64,000 bases of DNA from Phycisphaeraceae bacterium (lineage in GTDB: Bacteria; Planctomycetota; Phycisphaerae; Phycisphaerales; UBA1924): positions 1 to 64,000 of the forward strand of contig JACKHB010000006.1 in assembly GCA_020639195.1 (NCBI GenBank), read 5' to 3'. A program made the position numbers and the translations under genes. Positions 18,096 through 26,993 of the stretch are shown one piece after another; positions within the stretch are counted from its first letter, which is position 1, and each line of letters starts with the position of its first letter. The notes beneath the pieces are model-generated. The model saw nothing but the letters and a program-made list of their open reading frames with translations, did not search any database and was not told the DNA's origin.

Positions 18096-18136
18096 AAAAA
18101 AGACCACGCCGCAAGTGCGCGTGACAGGCGGCGTGG
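18096..18136 (-). terminator. Rho-independent terminator
   Basis: On the minus strand a 9-base stem CCACGCCGC/GCGGCGTGG (18128-18136 with 18104-18112) is followed by TCTTTTTT. It lies after the sugar dehydrogenase stop and before the RNase HII-like gene, so it should end the former transcript. Confidence 0.85.
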
Positions 18137-18145
18137 CCGGGTCAG

Positions 18146-18172
18146 GTCTCGGGATGGCGCCCATCCCGAGAC
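18146..18172. other. Perfect 12-base-pair hairpin
   Basis: GTCTCGGGATGG and its exact complement are separated by three bases. The hairpin sits between the sugar dehydrogenase stop and the U-tailed terminator. It lacks a T-run and may protect the mRNA 3' end or assist termination. Confidence 0.7.
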
Positions 18173-18191
18173 ATACGTCGCGGGGGAAGGG

Positions 18192-19661
18192 CTACTCGTG
18201 TGGCCGTCGTCTTCGGGACCAGCCGAGTCCGGCAAGGACCACCAGTGACAGCGTATCAACCGCCGGGACCGAAACGATGCGAAACACCTGGCCGAAATCT
18301 CCGAACGGGCCCAGGTTGACCCCGGCTTCAAGATACAACTCGCCGTTCTCGTCTTCCCCAAATCCCTTGATGAAGAGGCCGAGTTCCCGATCGTCGAGTC
18401 CGAGAACCAGTTCAGTGATGGTGCCCGTGACGGGGTCCATCGCGAACAGGCGACCTTGGGGGGCGAAGAACGCCCTGGAGAAATCGCCGAACACGTACAT
18501 ACCGACAAGTTCCGGGATCGCAGAGCCCCGGTAGATGAATCCGCCGATCGTGGAAATGCCCTCGTCGTGGTCGTACTGACCGATCGGATCGATAAGACCC
18601 GGCGGGAGCGAACCGTCGTCCTCTTCGACGAACCCTTCGAGGTCTCCGTTATCGTTGAACTTGAAGGTGCCCTCCTTGAGTTTCCAGCCGAAATTCCCAC
18701 CGAGACTGACGCGATCGACCTCTTCAATGTCGTTTTGTCCTACATCGCCGACCCAGAGGTCGCCCGTCGTCCGGTCGAACGAGAACCGAAACGGGTTTCT
18801 GAACCCGCTGGCATAGATCTCATCCACACCCGGAACACCCACGAACGGGTTGTCCACGGGAATCCCGTATTGGCCGTTTGGGCTGCCGTTCCCCAGTGGA
18901 TCGATGCGCAGAATATCCCCCAAGACGTTGTCGGTGTTCTGTCCATTTCCATCGGGGCCATGGCCGACAATCGGTTCTCCAAAGAAGTCTTGCCCGTCGG
19001 TGTCGTCGGCTCCACCTCCATCTCCCAGTCCAATGTAGAGATGGCCGTCCGGTCCGAAGGCGATCATCCCGGCATTGTGGTTGAACTGCGGCTCATCGAT
19101 TCGCATGAGTTCGCGTCGCGAATTCGGATCGGCCCTGTTGGGGTCGCTTTGATCCACTCGCCATTCCGACACGACGGCTTGATGATTGAACTGACGATCG
19201 GGGGGGATCGGCACCGTGAAATCCGCGGCGCCATCGCTCGGCTCGGAGGTGTAGGTGTAAAACCGGCCGAAACCTGCGGTTCCGGGCCTGCCGAAGTCGG
19301 GATGGAACGCAAGGCCAAGCAGCCCTCGCTCATCAAAGTCAGTGAACGGATCTTGAGAGCCAAAGACACCCAGTGATACCAACCTGCCCGACACATCAAG
19401 AAACGGTGTAGGCAGCAGCGTGTCCGCCGCGTTGAGGACTCGGACCGTCCCGGCCTGGTCCACGATGAACTTGCGCCCAGAGCCATCACCGGCATGGGTG
19501 ACGAGGTTCGGGGCCGCAAGGCCATCGGCCACAAGCTCTAGTTCGATCGCGATTGTGCCTTTGACGATGGGATCCGGAATCGGATCATCCAGGGGCTGTG
19601 CCTGGGATGTGGCCGCCCAGGCCACCGCGCACATCGCTGCGCCCGCTGACTTGCATTTCAT
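18192..19661 (-). CDS. Secreted PQQ-dependent sugar dehydrogenase-type beta-propeller with PEP-CTERM-like tail
   Basis: A 489-residue exported protein. MKCKSAGAAMCAVAWAATSQAQ is a signal peptide. The propeller has family landmarks of glucose/sorbosone dehydrogenases: VDQAGTVRVLN, GLLGLAFHPDFG, FNHNAGMIAFGPDGHLYIGLGDGGG, GDILRIDPLG, YASGFRNPFRFSFD and LWVGDVGQNDIEEVD. The C-terminus has a hydrophobic segment and a cluster RRRR, like planctomycete PEP-CTERM tails, suggesting envelope sorting. The substrate is unknown. The start at 19661 is preceded by GGAGAG; in-frame sequence upstream looks non-coding. Confidence 0.88.
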   Translation of the reverse strand: MKCKSAGAAMCAVAWAATSQAQPLDDPIPDPIVKGTIAIELELVADGLAAPNLVTHAGDGSGRKFIVDQAGTVRVLNAADTLLPTPFLDVSGRLVSLGVFGSQDPFTDFDERGLLGLAFHPDFGRPGTAGFGRFYTYTSEPSDGAADFTVPIPPDRQFNHQAVVSEWRVDQSDPNRADPNSRRELMRIDEPQFNHNAGMIAFGPDGHLYIGLGDGGGADDTDGQDFFGEPIVGHGPDGNGQNTDNVLGDILRIDPLGNGSPNGQYGIPVDNPFVGVPGVDEIYASGFRNPFRFSFDRTTGDLWVGDVGQNDIEEVDRVSLGGNFGWKLKEGTFKFNDNGDLEGFVEEDDGSLPPGLIDPIGQYDHDEGISTIGGFIYRGSAIPELVGMYVFGDFSRAFFAPQGRLFAMDPVTGTITELVLGLDDRELGLFIKGFGEDENGELYLEAGVNLGPFGDFGQVFRIVSVPAVDTLSLVVLAGLGWSRRRRPHE

Positions 19662-19929
19662 CGGACTCTCCAGGTGCGCGCACTCCCAGACTCCGCGGCG
19701 ATCCGCACCACGGCACACCCACAGCCCACGCGCCTCGGGGATTCCCGGGCGAACGCGGCCGCTGGGACTCTGGTTGTGCGCCTTGCTCTCGTCGACTGAT
19801 GTCCGATGCTCGCGCGCCGATTGCGATTCGGCGCGAATGTCGACCGCCATGCGAGACGAGGCGGAGCCACACCTCGTGGTACCGCTGCATAACGTCGTGG
19901 ACTGACATCAACCCGCGAAAGGAAGGGCC

Positions 19930-20478
19930 ATGGGCACTTGGAAAGTGGGAATCGCCGCCGTGATCTGCCTGTCGATCGTCGGAGGTTGGCACACCGTTCG
20001 ATCATCGCAACCGGTTGAGCCCGGGCGGTCTGGGCGGATCAGCGATTCCGCCGAGCTCAAGGCGATCCTCGATGCACTCGGATATTCGCCGACGGAGACG
20101 GCGCCGGGAGTGTGGACCATCAGGCACACCGTCAAGACGACGGCCGGCCAGGATTGGACCCTCGAGTTCACCGTGACCGTTCAGTCGGATCTCGCCCTGA
20201 TCTGGATCAACTGCTACATCGGCCTGCTGACCGAGCCCGAGACGTTCGCCACCAAGCACTACCTGGCGCTCCTGGAGCAGCAGGGGCGCATGGCGGGGCA
20301 TTTCTACGTGCTGCGCAACGAGGCGGGGGCGCACCTGTACCTCGCCCGGGGCATCGACAACCGCGCCGTCAACTCGGAACTCCTCAAGGCCGAACTCGAC
20401 TCGCTGCACGCGGTCATGGGCTCGTGCGTGGAGACGTGGAACTTCGCGGGCTGGACGCGATCCACGCCATCGGGTTGA
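19930..20478 (+). CDS. Secreted protein of unknown function, YbjN/chaperone-like fold
   Basis: A 182-residue protein with an N-terminal hydrophobic segment (VGIAAVICLSIVGGW) that is a signal peptide or anchor. The body (LKAILDALGYSPTE, TLEFTVTVQSDLALIWINCYIG, LEQQGRMAGHFYVL, LYLARGIDNRAVNSELLKAELDSL) has the alternating pattern of the type III chaperone/YbjN superfamily, an inference from texture only. AAGGA precedes the ATG. It is divergent from the sugar dehydrogenase across about 270 bases that contain no gene I can recognise. Confidence 0.7.
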   Translation: MGTWKVGIAAVICLSIVGGWHTVRSSQPVEPGRSGRISDSAELKAILDALGYSPTETAPGVWTIRHTVKTTAGQDWTLEFTVTVQSDLALIWINCYIGLLTEPETFATKHYLALLEQQGRMAGHFYVLRNEAGAHLYLARGIDNRAVNSELLKAELDSLHAVMGSCVETWNFAGWTRSTPSG

Positions 20479-20490
20479 AGCGAACCAACG

Positions 20491-20563
20491 TGGAGCGGAC
20501 CGGACTCGAACCGGCGACATCCAGCTTGCAAAGCTGGCGCTCTACCAACTGAGCTACCGCCCC
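20491..20563 (-). tRNA. tRNA-Ala (UGC)
   Basis: A 73-base cloverleaf on the minus strand with acceptor GGGGCGG/CCGCTCC. Position 3:70 is a G-T pair, the alanine identity element. The anticodon stem CCAGC/GCTGG encloses TTTGCAA (anticodon TGC), and the T-loop is GTTCGAGTC. It lies 57 bases downstream of the tRNA-Ser gene on the same strand, so both may be processed from one transcript. Confidence 0.95.
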
Positions 20564-20620
20564 GATGCCCGGCCCGGCGCACGACCCGGAACGGTCGCGC
20601 CCCGGAGTGTGGAGGCAGGC

Positions 20621-20710
20621 GGAGCGGGAGGGATTCGAACCCTCGGTACAGGCGAATACCCGTACAACGGATTAGCAATCCGTCCCCTTCAGCCACTCGG
20701 GCACCGCTCC
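20621..20710 (-). tRNA. tRNA-Ser (GCU)
   Basis: A 90-base type II tRNA on the minus strand. The acceptor GGAGCGG pairs with CCGCTCC. The anticodon loop is TTGCTAA (anticodon GCT), and a long variable arm (TACGGGTATTCGCCTGTA) forms its own stem. The T-loop is GTTCGAATC. CCA is not encoded. Confidence 0.95.
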
Positions 20711-20867
20711 GAAGGGATTTCGGGCTGACGATAGCCGACCGGGCGCGAGCCGACAATCCGGCGAGCATGGGCGAATGGGCAGCCACCCAAACGACGACCG
20801 GCGCACGTCTCCCCTGGCGTGCGCCGGTCATCTGGAATTGGCAACTCGAACGTTCCGGGCGTGCGAT

Positions 20868-21137
20868 CTACCGCTCGGATTCGCCCCGGCCCTCGATCAT
20901 CTTTCGCAGGTAATCGTTCTCTCGACGCGTCGCCTCGAGATCGAACACGAGGTACTTCACGCTCAAGCGCAGGTGATCCAGCGATTCCTGCAGGCCGCGG
21001 ACGGTCTTGCGCATCTTCTCGTGCCGCTCCTGCGTCTCGTGCGCGAGCCGCTCGAGCCGCACGCGGTCCTCGTCGGGAAGCTCGTTGATCTGGCTGATGA
21101 GTTCGCCGAGCTTTGCATGGAACTCCTGCTCGTTCAT
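20868..21137 (-). CDS. Small coiled-coil protein
   Basis: An 89-residue protein starting at MNEQEFHAKLGELISQINEL, with GGAGG nine bases upstream of the ATG. Nearly the whole chain is charged helix with heptad-like spacing (RVRLERLAHETQERHEKMRKTV, then SLDHLRLSVKYLVFDLEATRREN), typical of a coiled coil. No enzymatic motif is seen. Small transcription-associated proteins of this type occur in planctomycetes, but I cannot assign a function. Confidence 0.65.
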   Translation of the reverse strand: MNEQEFHAKLGELISQINELPDEDRVRLERLAHETQERHEKMRKTVRGLQESLDHLRLSVKYLVFDLEATRRENDYLRKMIEGRGESER

Positions 21138-21306
21138 GTCTGGTCCTCCCTCTCTGCGGATGTTGGACCAAGCATGCCACGAGCCACCGGGCGCGGCGAG
21201 GCGATTGCCCACGCCGCGTCGATTGCTCGATCGCTCTGTATCGATCAGGCCTGTCCGTCAAGCGGGGAAACGCGCGCGAAGCGGGCCACGGCCGCCGCGG
21301 GTCCGA

Positions 21307-21903
21307 TCATCGCCCGGCGATGACCATGGCCAGGGTGCGCTTGGCCCGCGCCGGGGCGTCCTGGGCGATCCGCTGGAATCCCGCCCGGTCCTCGCGCATG
21401 ACGCGCCGACCGACATCGAGCAGCACCGCGTCGAGCTTCCGATAAAACCCGTCGAACGCCCGCTCGAGTTCGTGCCGATTCAGGATCGACAGCGGGTCCT
21501 GCACGCGCGAGAGCGCCATCGCCCAGTCGAGCAGCGATCGGCCGGAGGACTCGAACCGGTACCACCTCAGGGTCTCGGTCAGCCGGTCCACGGCCGGTCG
21601 GAACGGATCGACCGCGGATTCGGGGATCGTGGCGAGCGCTTCGGAGAGCTGGCGCGTTCCCAGTTCTTCCCGGGGCTCGGACTCGGTGTGGGATTGTCCC
21701 ATGATCTCGCTCACCTCCTGAAGCTCCACGAACGCCGTCGAGATCGTCTTTGATCCCGATCGATCGAACAACACCGTCAGTCGCTGGCAGGCCCGACCCT
21801 CGTGCGACGCCGGCTGGCACGACTTGACGCGCCCCACCCCCCAGTCCGGCTGTCGAGGATGCAAGACCCGGTCACCGACGGACCACTTTCGTGGTTCCGC
21901 CAT
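21307..21903 (-). CDS. DUF3553-domain protein
   Basis: A 198-residue protein whose first ~55 residues (KWSVGDRVLHPRQPDWGVGRV, then LTVLFDRSGSKTI) match the small SH3-like DUF3553 domain, found in helicase C-termini and in some stand-alone proteins where it may bind nucleic acid or RNA polymerase. The rest is helical and unrecognised. I used the ATG at 21903. It is divergent from rpoZ across about 150 bases. Confidence 0.7.
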   Translation of the reverse strand: MAEPRKWSVGDRVLHPRQPDWGVGRVKSCQPASHEGRACQRLTVLFDRSGSKTISTAFVELQEVSEIMGQSHTESEPREELGTRQLSEALATIPESAVDPFRPAVDRLTETLRWYRFESSGRSLLDWAMALSRVQDPLSILNRHELERAFDGFYRKLDAVLLDVGRRVMREDRAGFQRIAQDAPARAKRTLAMVIAGR

Positions 21904-22055
21904 CCACCGTCTCCTTCCGTGGGCTCTCCCCCCACCGCCCTGGCCCGGGGGAGCGACCGGACAGGGGGAGCATAGCCCGAACCCGCACGATCCGCGCGCC
22001 CCGATCGGCCTAATATCTTCGCTCCAACAATCCACCCCATGAGGACGCAGGATCC

Positions 22056-22292
22056 ATGATCGAAGCCCTGAAGAGTGACGAGCTGGCCCGCCGCCTGGGC
22101 GGCCGATTCAAGTTGTGCGCGCTGATCCAGCGCCGGCTCGTGGAGTTGATGGACGGCGCCCGGCCCCTGGTCGACCGGCGCGGCCGATCCGATCTTGAGG
22201 TGGCCATCGACGAGATTCTTCAGGAGAAGGTCACACTCGAGTACGCCGAGATCGATGCCGACGCGGTTGGGTCCACCGAAGCACTGCTCTGA
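22056..22292 (+). CDS. rpoZ: RNA polymerase omega subunit
   Basis: A 78-residue protein matching RpoZ: SDELARRLGGRFKLCALIQRRLVELMDGARPLV, then SDLEVAIDEILQEKVTLEYA. Omega promotes assembly and stability of RNA polymerase. It sits six bases ahead of the coaC-like gene, the classic rpoZ-coaBC neighbourhood of many bacteria. Confidence 0.9.
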   Translation: MIEALKSDELARRLGGRFKLCALIQRRLVELMDGARPLVDRRGRSDLEVAIDEILQEKVTLEYAEIDADAVGSTEALL

Positions 22293-22297
22293 CGAAC

Positions 22298-22873
22298 ATG
22301 GCTGATCCCATCCAGGCGAATCGCTTCGCCGGGCGGCGTGTGCTCGTTGGGGTCACCGGCGGGATCGCGGCGTACAAAGCGGTGCAACTCGTCAGCCTGC
22401 TCACCCAAGCGGGCTGCGAGACGACCGTGGCCATGACGCCCAGCGCGACGCGATTCGTGACTCCCCTGACGTTCCAGGCCATCTCGGGCCGCCCCGTGTA
22501 CACCAGCGCCTGGGACCACGTCGAATCGAACGACCCGCAGCACATTGCGCTGGCCCGCGCCGTGGACGCGGCCGTGGTCGCGCCGTGCTCCATGGACTGT
22601 CTGGCACGCCTGGCCCACGGGTTCACCGACGACGTGGTCACGCTCATCCTGAGCGCGGTCGATCGGACCTCGGCGCCCGTGCTCCTGGCTCCGTCCATGA
22701 ACGCGGCGATGTGGGCCCAGCCCAGCACCCAACGAAACGTCGAGCGGGTACTCGCCGATGGGTTCGTCACGATCGGTCCGGACGAGGGCTGGCAGGCGTG
22801 TCGCACGCTGGGGGTCGGTCGGATGAGCGAGCCGGCCGCCATCTTCGATCGCTTGTCCTCACTCCTGACATAG
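22298..22873 (+). CDS. coaC: Phosphopantothenoylcysteine decarboxylase (CoaC domain only)
   Basis: A 191-residue flavoprotein of the HFCD family. It begins GRRVLVGVTGGIAAYKAVQLV, the FMN-binding start, and contains the substrate clamp APSMNAAMW. It decarboxylates phosphopantothenoylcysteine in coenzyme A synthesis. In most bacteria this domain is fused to CoaB in a ~400-residue protein; here the chain stops after the CoaC domain and no CoaB follows. The immediately preceding rpoZ supports the assignment. Confidence 0.88.
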   Translation: MADPIQANRFAGRRVLVGVTGGIAAYKAVQLVSLLTQAGCETTVAMTPSATRFVTPLTFQAISGRPVYTSAWDHVESNDPQHIALARAVDAAVVAPCSMDCLARLAHGFTDDVVTLILSAVDRTSAPVLLAPSMNAAMWAQPSTQRNVERVLADGFVTIGPDEGWQACRTLGVGRMSEPAAIFDRLSSLLT

Positions 22874-22917
22874 GGCCCACCGCGCCGCGCACGGAAACGG
22901 CCCCAACAATCCCCGCC

Positions 22918-24909
22918 ATGCCTGTCCTCGCCGGCGCCAACATCACGCACGCATTCGGCGACCGGATCATCCTCGACGGTTGCACCCTGAGCCTCGAGCC
23001 CGGCGAACGCGTCGGGATCGTCGGACGAAACGGGTGCGGCAAGACCACGCTGCTTAAGATCCTTGCCGGCAGGCTGGCGCCCGACTCGGGTGACCTGTCC
23101 ATGCGGCGCGGGCTCCGGCGCGGATACCTCGAACAGGATCCCACGTTTCCCGACGCCACCACCCTGCGGGACGCCGCCGAGGCCGCGTTCGCGGATCTGC
23201 ACGAACTCCACCACCGGCTCGACGCCGTGTTCGAGAGGATGCGCGATGCCACGGGCGACGCCCTGGATCGGTTGCTCCGGGAGCAGGCCGATCTGGAGCA
23301 CAAGATGGAGGCGGCGGGCGGCTACGCCATCGGCCACCGGATCGAAGCCATCCTGCACGGCGTCGGCTTCACGGACGCGCAGTTCGGAGTCCCGGTCACG
23401 GGGCTCTCCGGAGGCCAGAAGGCCCGCCTCGCGCTCGCACGGCTCCTGCTGGAGGGCCCCGACCTCGCGCTGCTGGATGAGCCCACCAACCACCTCGATA
23501 TCGAGGGGCGAGAGTGGCTCGAGCGGTTCCTCGCCGACGAGTTCAAGGGCGCGGTGCTGATGATCTCCCACGATCGATACCTGCTGGATCGCGTGGTGCA
23601 TCGCATCGTCGAGGTCGAGCAGGGAAGGCTCGTGGATTATCCGGGCAACTACAGCAAGTTCCGCGAGCTGCGGGCCCAGCGCCGCCTCACCATGGCCCGC
23701 GCCTTCCAGAAGGAGCAGGACCAGTTCCGGCGCGAGGAGGCCTACATCCGCAAGTACAAGGCCGGCCAGCGCGCCAAGCAGGCCAGGGGTCGGCAGACGC
23801 GCCTGACCCGGGCGAAGTCCGAGTCCGCGCTCGAACGTCCCATCGAGCTCGAGACGTTCGACCTCGAACTGCCCAGCGCCGAACGCACCGGCGATCTGGT
23901 CTTCACGGTCCGCGACCTCGCCAAGCGATACCCGCGCGACGACGGCTCCACCCTCACGCTCTTTGAGCACCTTACCCTCAACATCACCCGCGGCGACCGC
24001 TGGGGCATCATCGGTTCCAACGGCTCCGGGAAGACCACGCTGATCAAGTGCCTGCTCGGGCAGGTCGAGCCCGACGAGGGCGCCGTGCAGCGCGGCTCGC
24101 GCCTCGCGGTCGGCGCCTTCGCGCAGAGCGACGCCGAGATCGACCGCGACGCCACCGTGGTCCAGCACCTGCAGCGCTACATCTCCAGAGAGGCCGGACT
24201 CCTCTATACCGAGCAACAGGCCCGGGACCTGGCCGGAGCGTTCCTCTTTTCCGGCGATGAGCAGGACAAGCCCCTGGGGGTGATGTCCGGCGGGGAGCGA
24301 TCGCGGGCCCGGCTCGCCGCGCTCATGGCCAGCGCCAAGAACGTGCTCGTGCTCGATGAGCCCACCAACCACCTCGACATACCGTCGGCAGAACGGCTCG
24401 AGGCGGCGTTGCGCGCGGACGGTCCCTTCGAGGGGACGGTGATCCTGATCAGCCACGACCGCGCGCTGATCGACGCGTGCTGCGACCACTTGATCGTCTT
24501 CGAACCTGGCGGCTCTGTCCGGGTGTTCCACGGCACCTACACCCAGTGGGTGGAGATGCGTGATCGTCGGCCCGCGGCGACTCCGCGGGCGGCTCGCACC
24601 TCGCAGCCCGAATCGAAGGCCCCGACCGTGCGGGTCGCGTCCGAACAACCCGTGGCCGCTGACTCGGGCGCATCCGCCAAGTCGTCATCGGCGGGCAAGG
24701 CGAAGTCGCGTTTCTCCTGGATGCCCGTGGAGCAGATCGAGTCTCGCATCCAGCAGGTCCAGGGCGAACTCGCCCGCTTCGACCAGGCCATGGCCGAACC
24801 CTCGTTCTGGACCGACACGATGAAGGCCGCGTCGATGTCAGCCCAGCGCGAGGAGTCCGCGTCGCTTCTGGCCGAGTTGGAAGAGGAATGGTTGCGGCGG
24901 CACGAGTGA
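22918..24909 (+). CDS. ABC-F family ATPase (Uup-like)
   Basis: A 663-residue soluble ATPase with two ABC domains and no membrane segments. The first has Walker A GRNGCGKTT, signature LSGGQKARLALARLLL and Walker B LALLDEPTNHLDIEG. The second has GSNGSGKTT, MSGGERSRARLAALM and VLVLDEPTNHLDIPS. A basic linker (YIRKYKAGQRAKQARGRQTR) separates them, and the C-terminal ~60 residues form a charged helix as in Uup. ABC-F proteins act on the ribosome or on DNA intermediates. The start at 22918 is 44 bases after coaC. Confidence 0.93.
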   Translation: MPVLAGANITHAFGDRIILDGCTLSLEPGERVGIVGRNGCGKTTLLKILAGRLAPDSGDLSMRRGLRRGYLEQDPTFPDATTLRDAAEAAFADLHELHHRLDAVFERMRDATGDALDRLLREQADLEHKMEAAGGYAIGHRIEAILHGVGFTDAQFGVPVTGLSGGQKARLALARLLLEGPDLALLDEPTNHLDIEGREWLERFLADEFKGAVLMISHDRYLLDRVVHRIVEVEQGRLVDYPGNYSKFRELRAQRRLTMARAFQKEQDQFRREEAYIRKYKAGQRAKQARGRQTRLTRAKSESALERPIELETFDLELPSAERTGDLVFTVRDLAKRYPRDDGSTLTLFEHLTLNITRGDRWGIIGSNGSGKTTLIKCLLGQVEPDEGAVQRGSRLAVGAFAQSDAEIDRDATVVQHLQRYISREAGLLYTEQQARDLAGAFLFSGDEQDKPLGVMSGGERSRARLAALMASAKNVLVLDEPTNHLDIPSAERLEAALRADGPFEGTVILISHDRALIDACCDHLIVFEPGGSVRVFHGTYTQWVEMRDRRPAATPRAARTSQPESKAPTVRVASEQPVAADSGASAKSSSAGKAKSRFSWMPVEQIESRIQQVQGELARFDQAMAEPSFWTDTMKAASMSAQREESASLLAELEEEWLRRHE

Positions 24910-25097
24910 CGCGCTTCTCCTCCTCCTGACGGCCATGCGACCAGCCGAGATCGGCGGGATCTGGCCAATGCGCCGGTCAATTCTGGCCACCAGCGACGCC
25001 TGGCCGGCGGAGACGCAGCTAAACGGCGCTCTGCTCAAGGCACGTAGGTTGCTCTCAGATCCGTGACGTCGGGCCGAACCGACAAGGAGACCGAAGC

Positions 25098-26939
25098 ATG
25101 CGAACGTCAAGATGCCCGAAGCCACGCTCGGTCACCTCGTTGGCGATCCTCCTTGCCTGTGGAACACTCGCTTCCATGGCAAACGCGGATGATCGCGTCC
25201 TGTGGCGTCAGCGACTTGAGGGCGATTCCCTCTCCCGGAGGGTGGCGGTCGGACCTGATGGTCGTGTGTACACGTCGGACCTCAGCCGGTTCTACGCGTT
25301 CTCGCCCGAAGGCGAACTGCTCTGGACGGTCGAGGGGGCCGGCGGCGGCCGGCCGACCTCATTTCTCCCGGATGGGACCATCATCACCGGCGGCAACCTC
25401 ATCACGGCGATCAATCCCGATGGGTCCATCCGCTGGCAACTCGAGAATGCCGCGGGCAACGTGCTCGGCGCCGGCCCAAACATCGGGCCCGATGGCAACA
25501 TCTACGCCGCACAGGATCAGCGGATCGACCCCGATGCACTCGGGGTTTTCTGTGTGGATCCTGAGGGCGACCTCGTGTGGTCCGGCGGGCCGTTGGGAGT
25601 GGTCGAGGATCCCAGCTATCACAACATCGTGTTCGACGCCGATCGCCTGTATGTGACTGTAGAGCGTCTGCGGTCGGGCTTCCCCAGTCTGCTCTGCTTT
25701 GACTACGACGGCGACCTTCAGTGGACCGCCGGCGACGTGGCGCTCCCCGTCGGCAGCGAGCCCATTGTGCACCCAAACGGCCAGAAGATCCTGATCCGGC
25801 CACAGAACGGGGTGCTGTCGTTCGATGGCGATGGCGATCAGAACTGGGTCACCAGCCATCCGGGAAACGGGAGCCTGATCGTAAGCTTCGATATTGCCCG
25901 GGACGGCACGATCTACGCGGCCGACTGGCTGGGGGCGGACTGGTGGGCGCTCGACGCGAGTGGTCACTCGCTTTGGTTTGCGCCCTCGTCTGATGTCATG
26001 ATGGGGAACTTCGCCTTGTCGCCGGACGAGCGGCAGTTCATCGCCAGCGGTCAGAACGACTTCGGCGAGTCCCAATGGATCCGCGGATACGACGTGGCCG
26101 GTCACGCCGATCGGTTCTGGGAACTGTCGTTGCAGGACGAGGCGGGATTCCACCAATTCGCCGGCCAGATGGGCGCGTTCTCACCCGATGGAACGATCGC
26201 CTACTTCGCAACGGGCTTTGCCGGTGGCGCCGATTTCGGGTACATCTACGCGCTCGACATCTCTCCGGACTTCGATAGCGATGGCGACGGCATCCCCGAC
26301 ATCGACGACAATTGCCCGTACGCGGCCAACGCCAACCAGATGGACTCCGACGGCGACGGCATCGGAGACGCGTGCGATCCATTCAACCTTCCCGACGACT
26401 GCGTGGACGCGCTGGAGATCTGCCCCGGGACCATCTTCGGCAACACGATCGGCGCGACCAACGACGGGCGTTCCACGTGCAGCAACAACGGCGCAAACAA
26501 GGACATCTGGTACGTGTACATGCCCGCCGAATCCGGTCAGGTGACGGTGGATGGCTGTGGCTCTCTGTACTCCTTCTTTCTCTCGGCCCACAGCGGATGT
26601 CCGGGCGATCTCGGCAACCAGATCGCGTGCGATTTCGATAGCTGCCAGGGCGCGTGGCCTTCCATGACGTTCGACGTTCAGGCCAACCAGCCATACTACA
26701 TCCGGGTCAACGGCTTCAACGCCGTTGAGATCGAGTTCGAACTCCATCTCACCGGACCCGCCTGCGCTGCCGGGTGCCCAGCGGACGTTGATGGCGACGG
26801 GGACGCCGACGGCGACGACTTCTTCGCCTACCTCGATCTGTTCGCCGGCGGCGATGACCGGGCCGATCTCGATGGCGATGGCGACAACGACGCCGACGAT
26901 TTCTTCGCCTACCTCGATGTGTTCGCCCTCGGCTGCTGA
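25098..26939 (+). CDS. Secreted beta-propeller protein with thrombospondin type 3 loops and C-terminal dockerin
   Basis: A 613-residue protein with a signal peptide (LAILLACGTLASMANA). Residues ~35-390 repeat PDGxxY and DGSIRW-type strands of a PQQ-like propeller. A calcium-loop segment DSDGDGIPDIDDNCPYAAN / DSDGDGIGDACDPF follows, then a cysteine-containing domain. The C-terminus is two copies of DxDGDGDxDxDDFFAYLDxFA ending LGC, the GC-type dockerin typical of Phycisphaerae. It is probably exported and attached or assembled at the cell surface. AAGGAG precedes the ATG. A stem-loop follows the stop. Confidence 0.9.
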   Translation: MRTSRCPKPRSVTSLAILLACGTLASMANADDRVLWRQRLEGDSLSRRVAVGPDGRVYTSDLSRFYAFSPEGELLWTVEGAGGGRPTSFLPDGTIITGGNLITAINPDGSIRWQLENAAGNVLGAGPNIGPDGNIYAAQDQRIDPDALGVFCVDPEGDLVWSGGPLGVVEDPSYHNIVFDADRLYVTVERLRSGFPSLLCFDYDGDLQWTAGDVALPVGSEPIVHPNGQKILIRPQNGVLSFDGDGDQNWVTSHPGNGSLIVSFDIARDGTIYAADWLGADWWALDASGHSLWFAPSSDVMMGNFALSPDERQFIASGQNDFGESQWIRGYDVAGHADRFWELSLQDEAGFHQFAGQMGAFSPDGTIAYFATGFAGGADFGYIYALDISPDFDSDGDGIPDIDDNCPYAANANQMDSDGDGIGDACDPFNLPDDCVDALEICPGTIFGNTIGATNDGRSTCSNNGANKDIWYVYMPAESGQVTVDGCGSLYSFFLSAHSGCPGDLGNQIACDFDSCQGAWPSMTFDVQANQPYYIRVNGFNAVEIEFELHLTGPACAAGCPADVDGDGDADGDDFFAYLDLFAGGDDRADLDGDGDNDADDFFAYLDVFALGC

Positions 26940-26962
26940 ACCCCTATCCGCGGGTCTCTTCC

Positions 26963-26993
26963 AGACCGCCAGGCCGTCTCCTGGCGGTCTTTG
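26963..26993 (+). terminator. Likely terminator after the dockerin protein gene
   Basis: A perfect 10-base stem, AGACCGCCAG (26963-26972) with CTGGCGGTCT (26981-26990), has an 8-base loop. Only a short T-run follows, so it may be a weak terminator. Confidence 0.7.
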
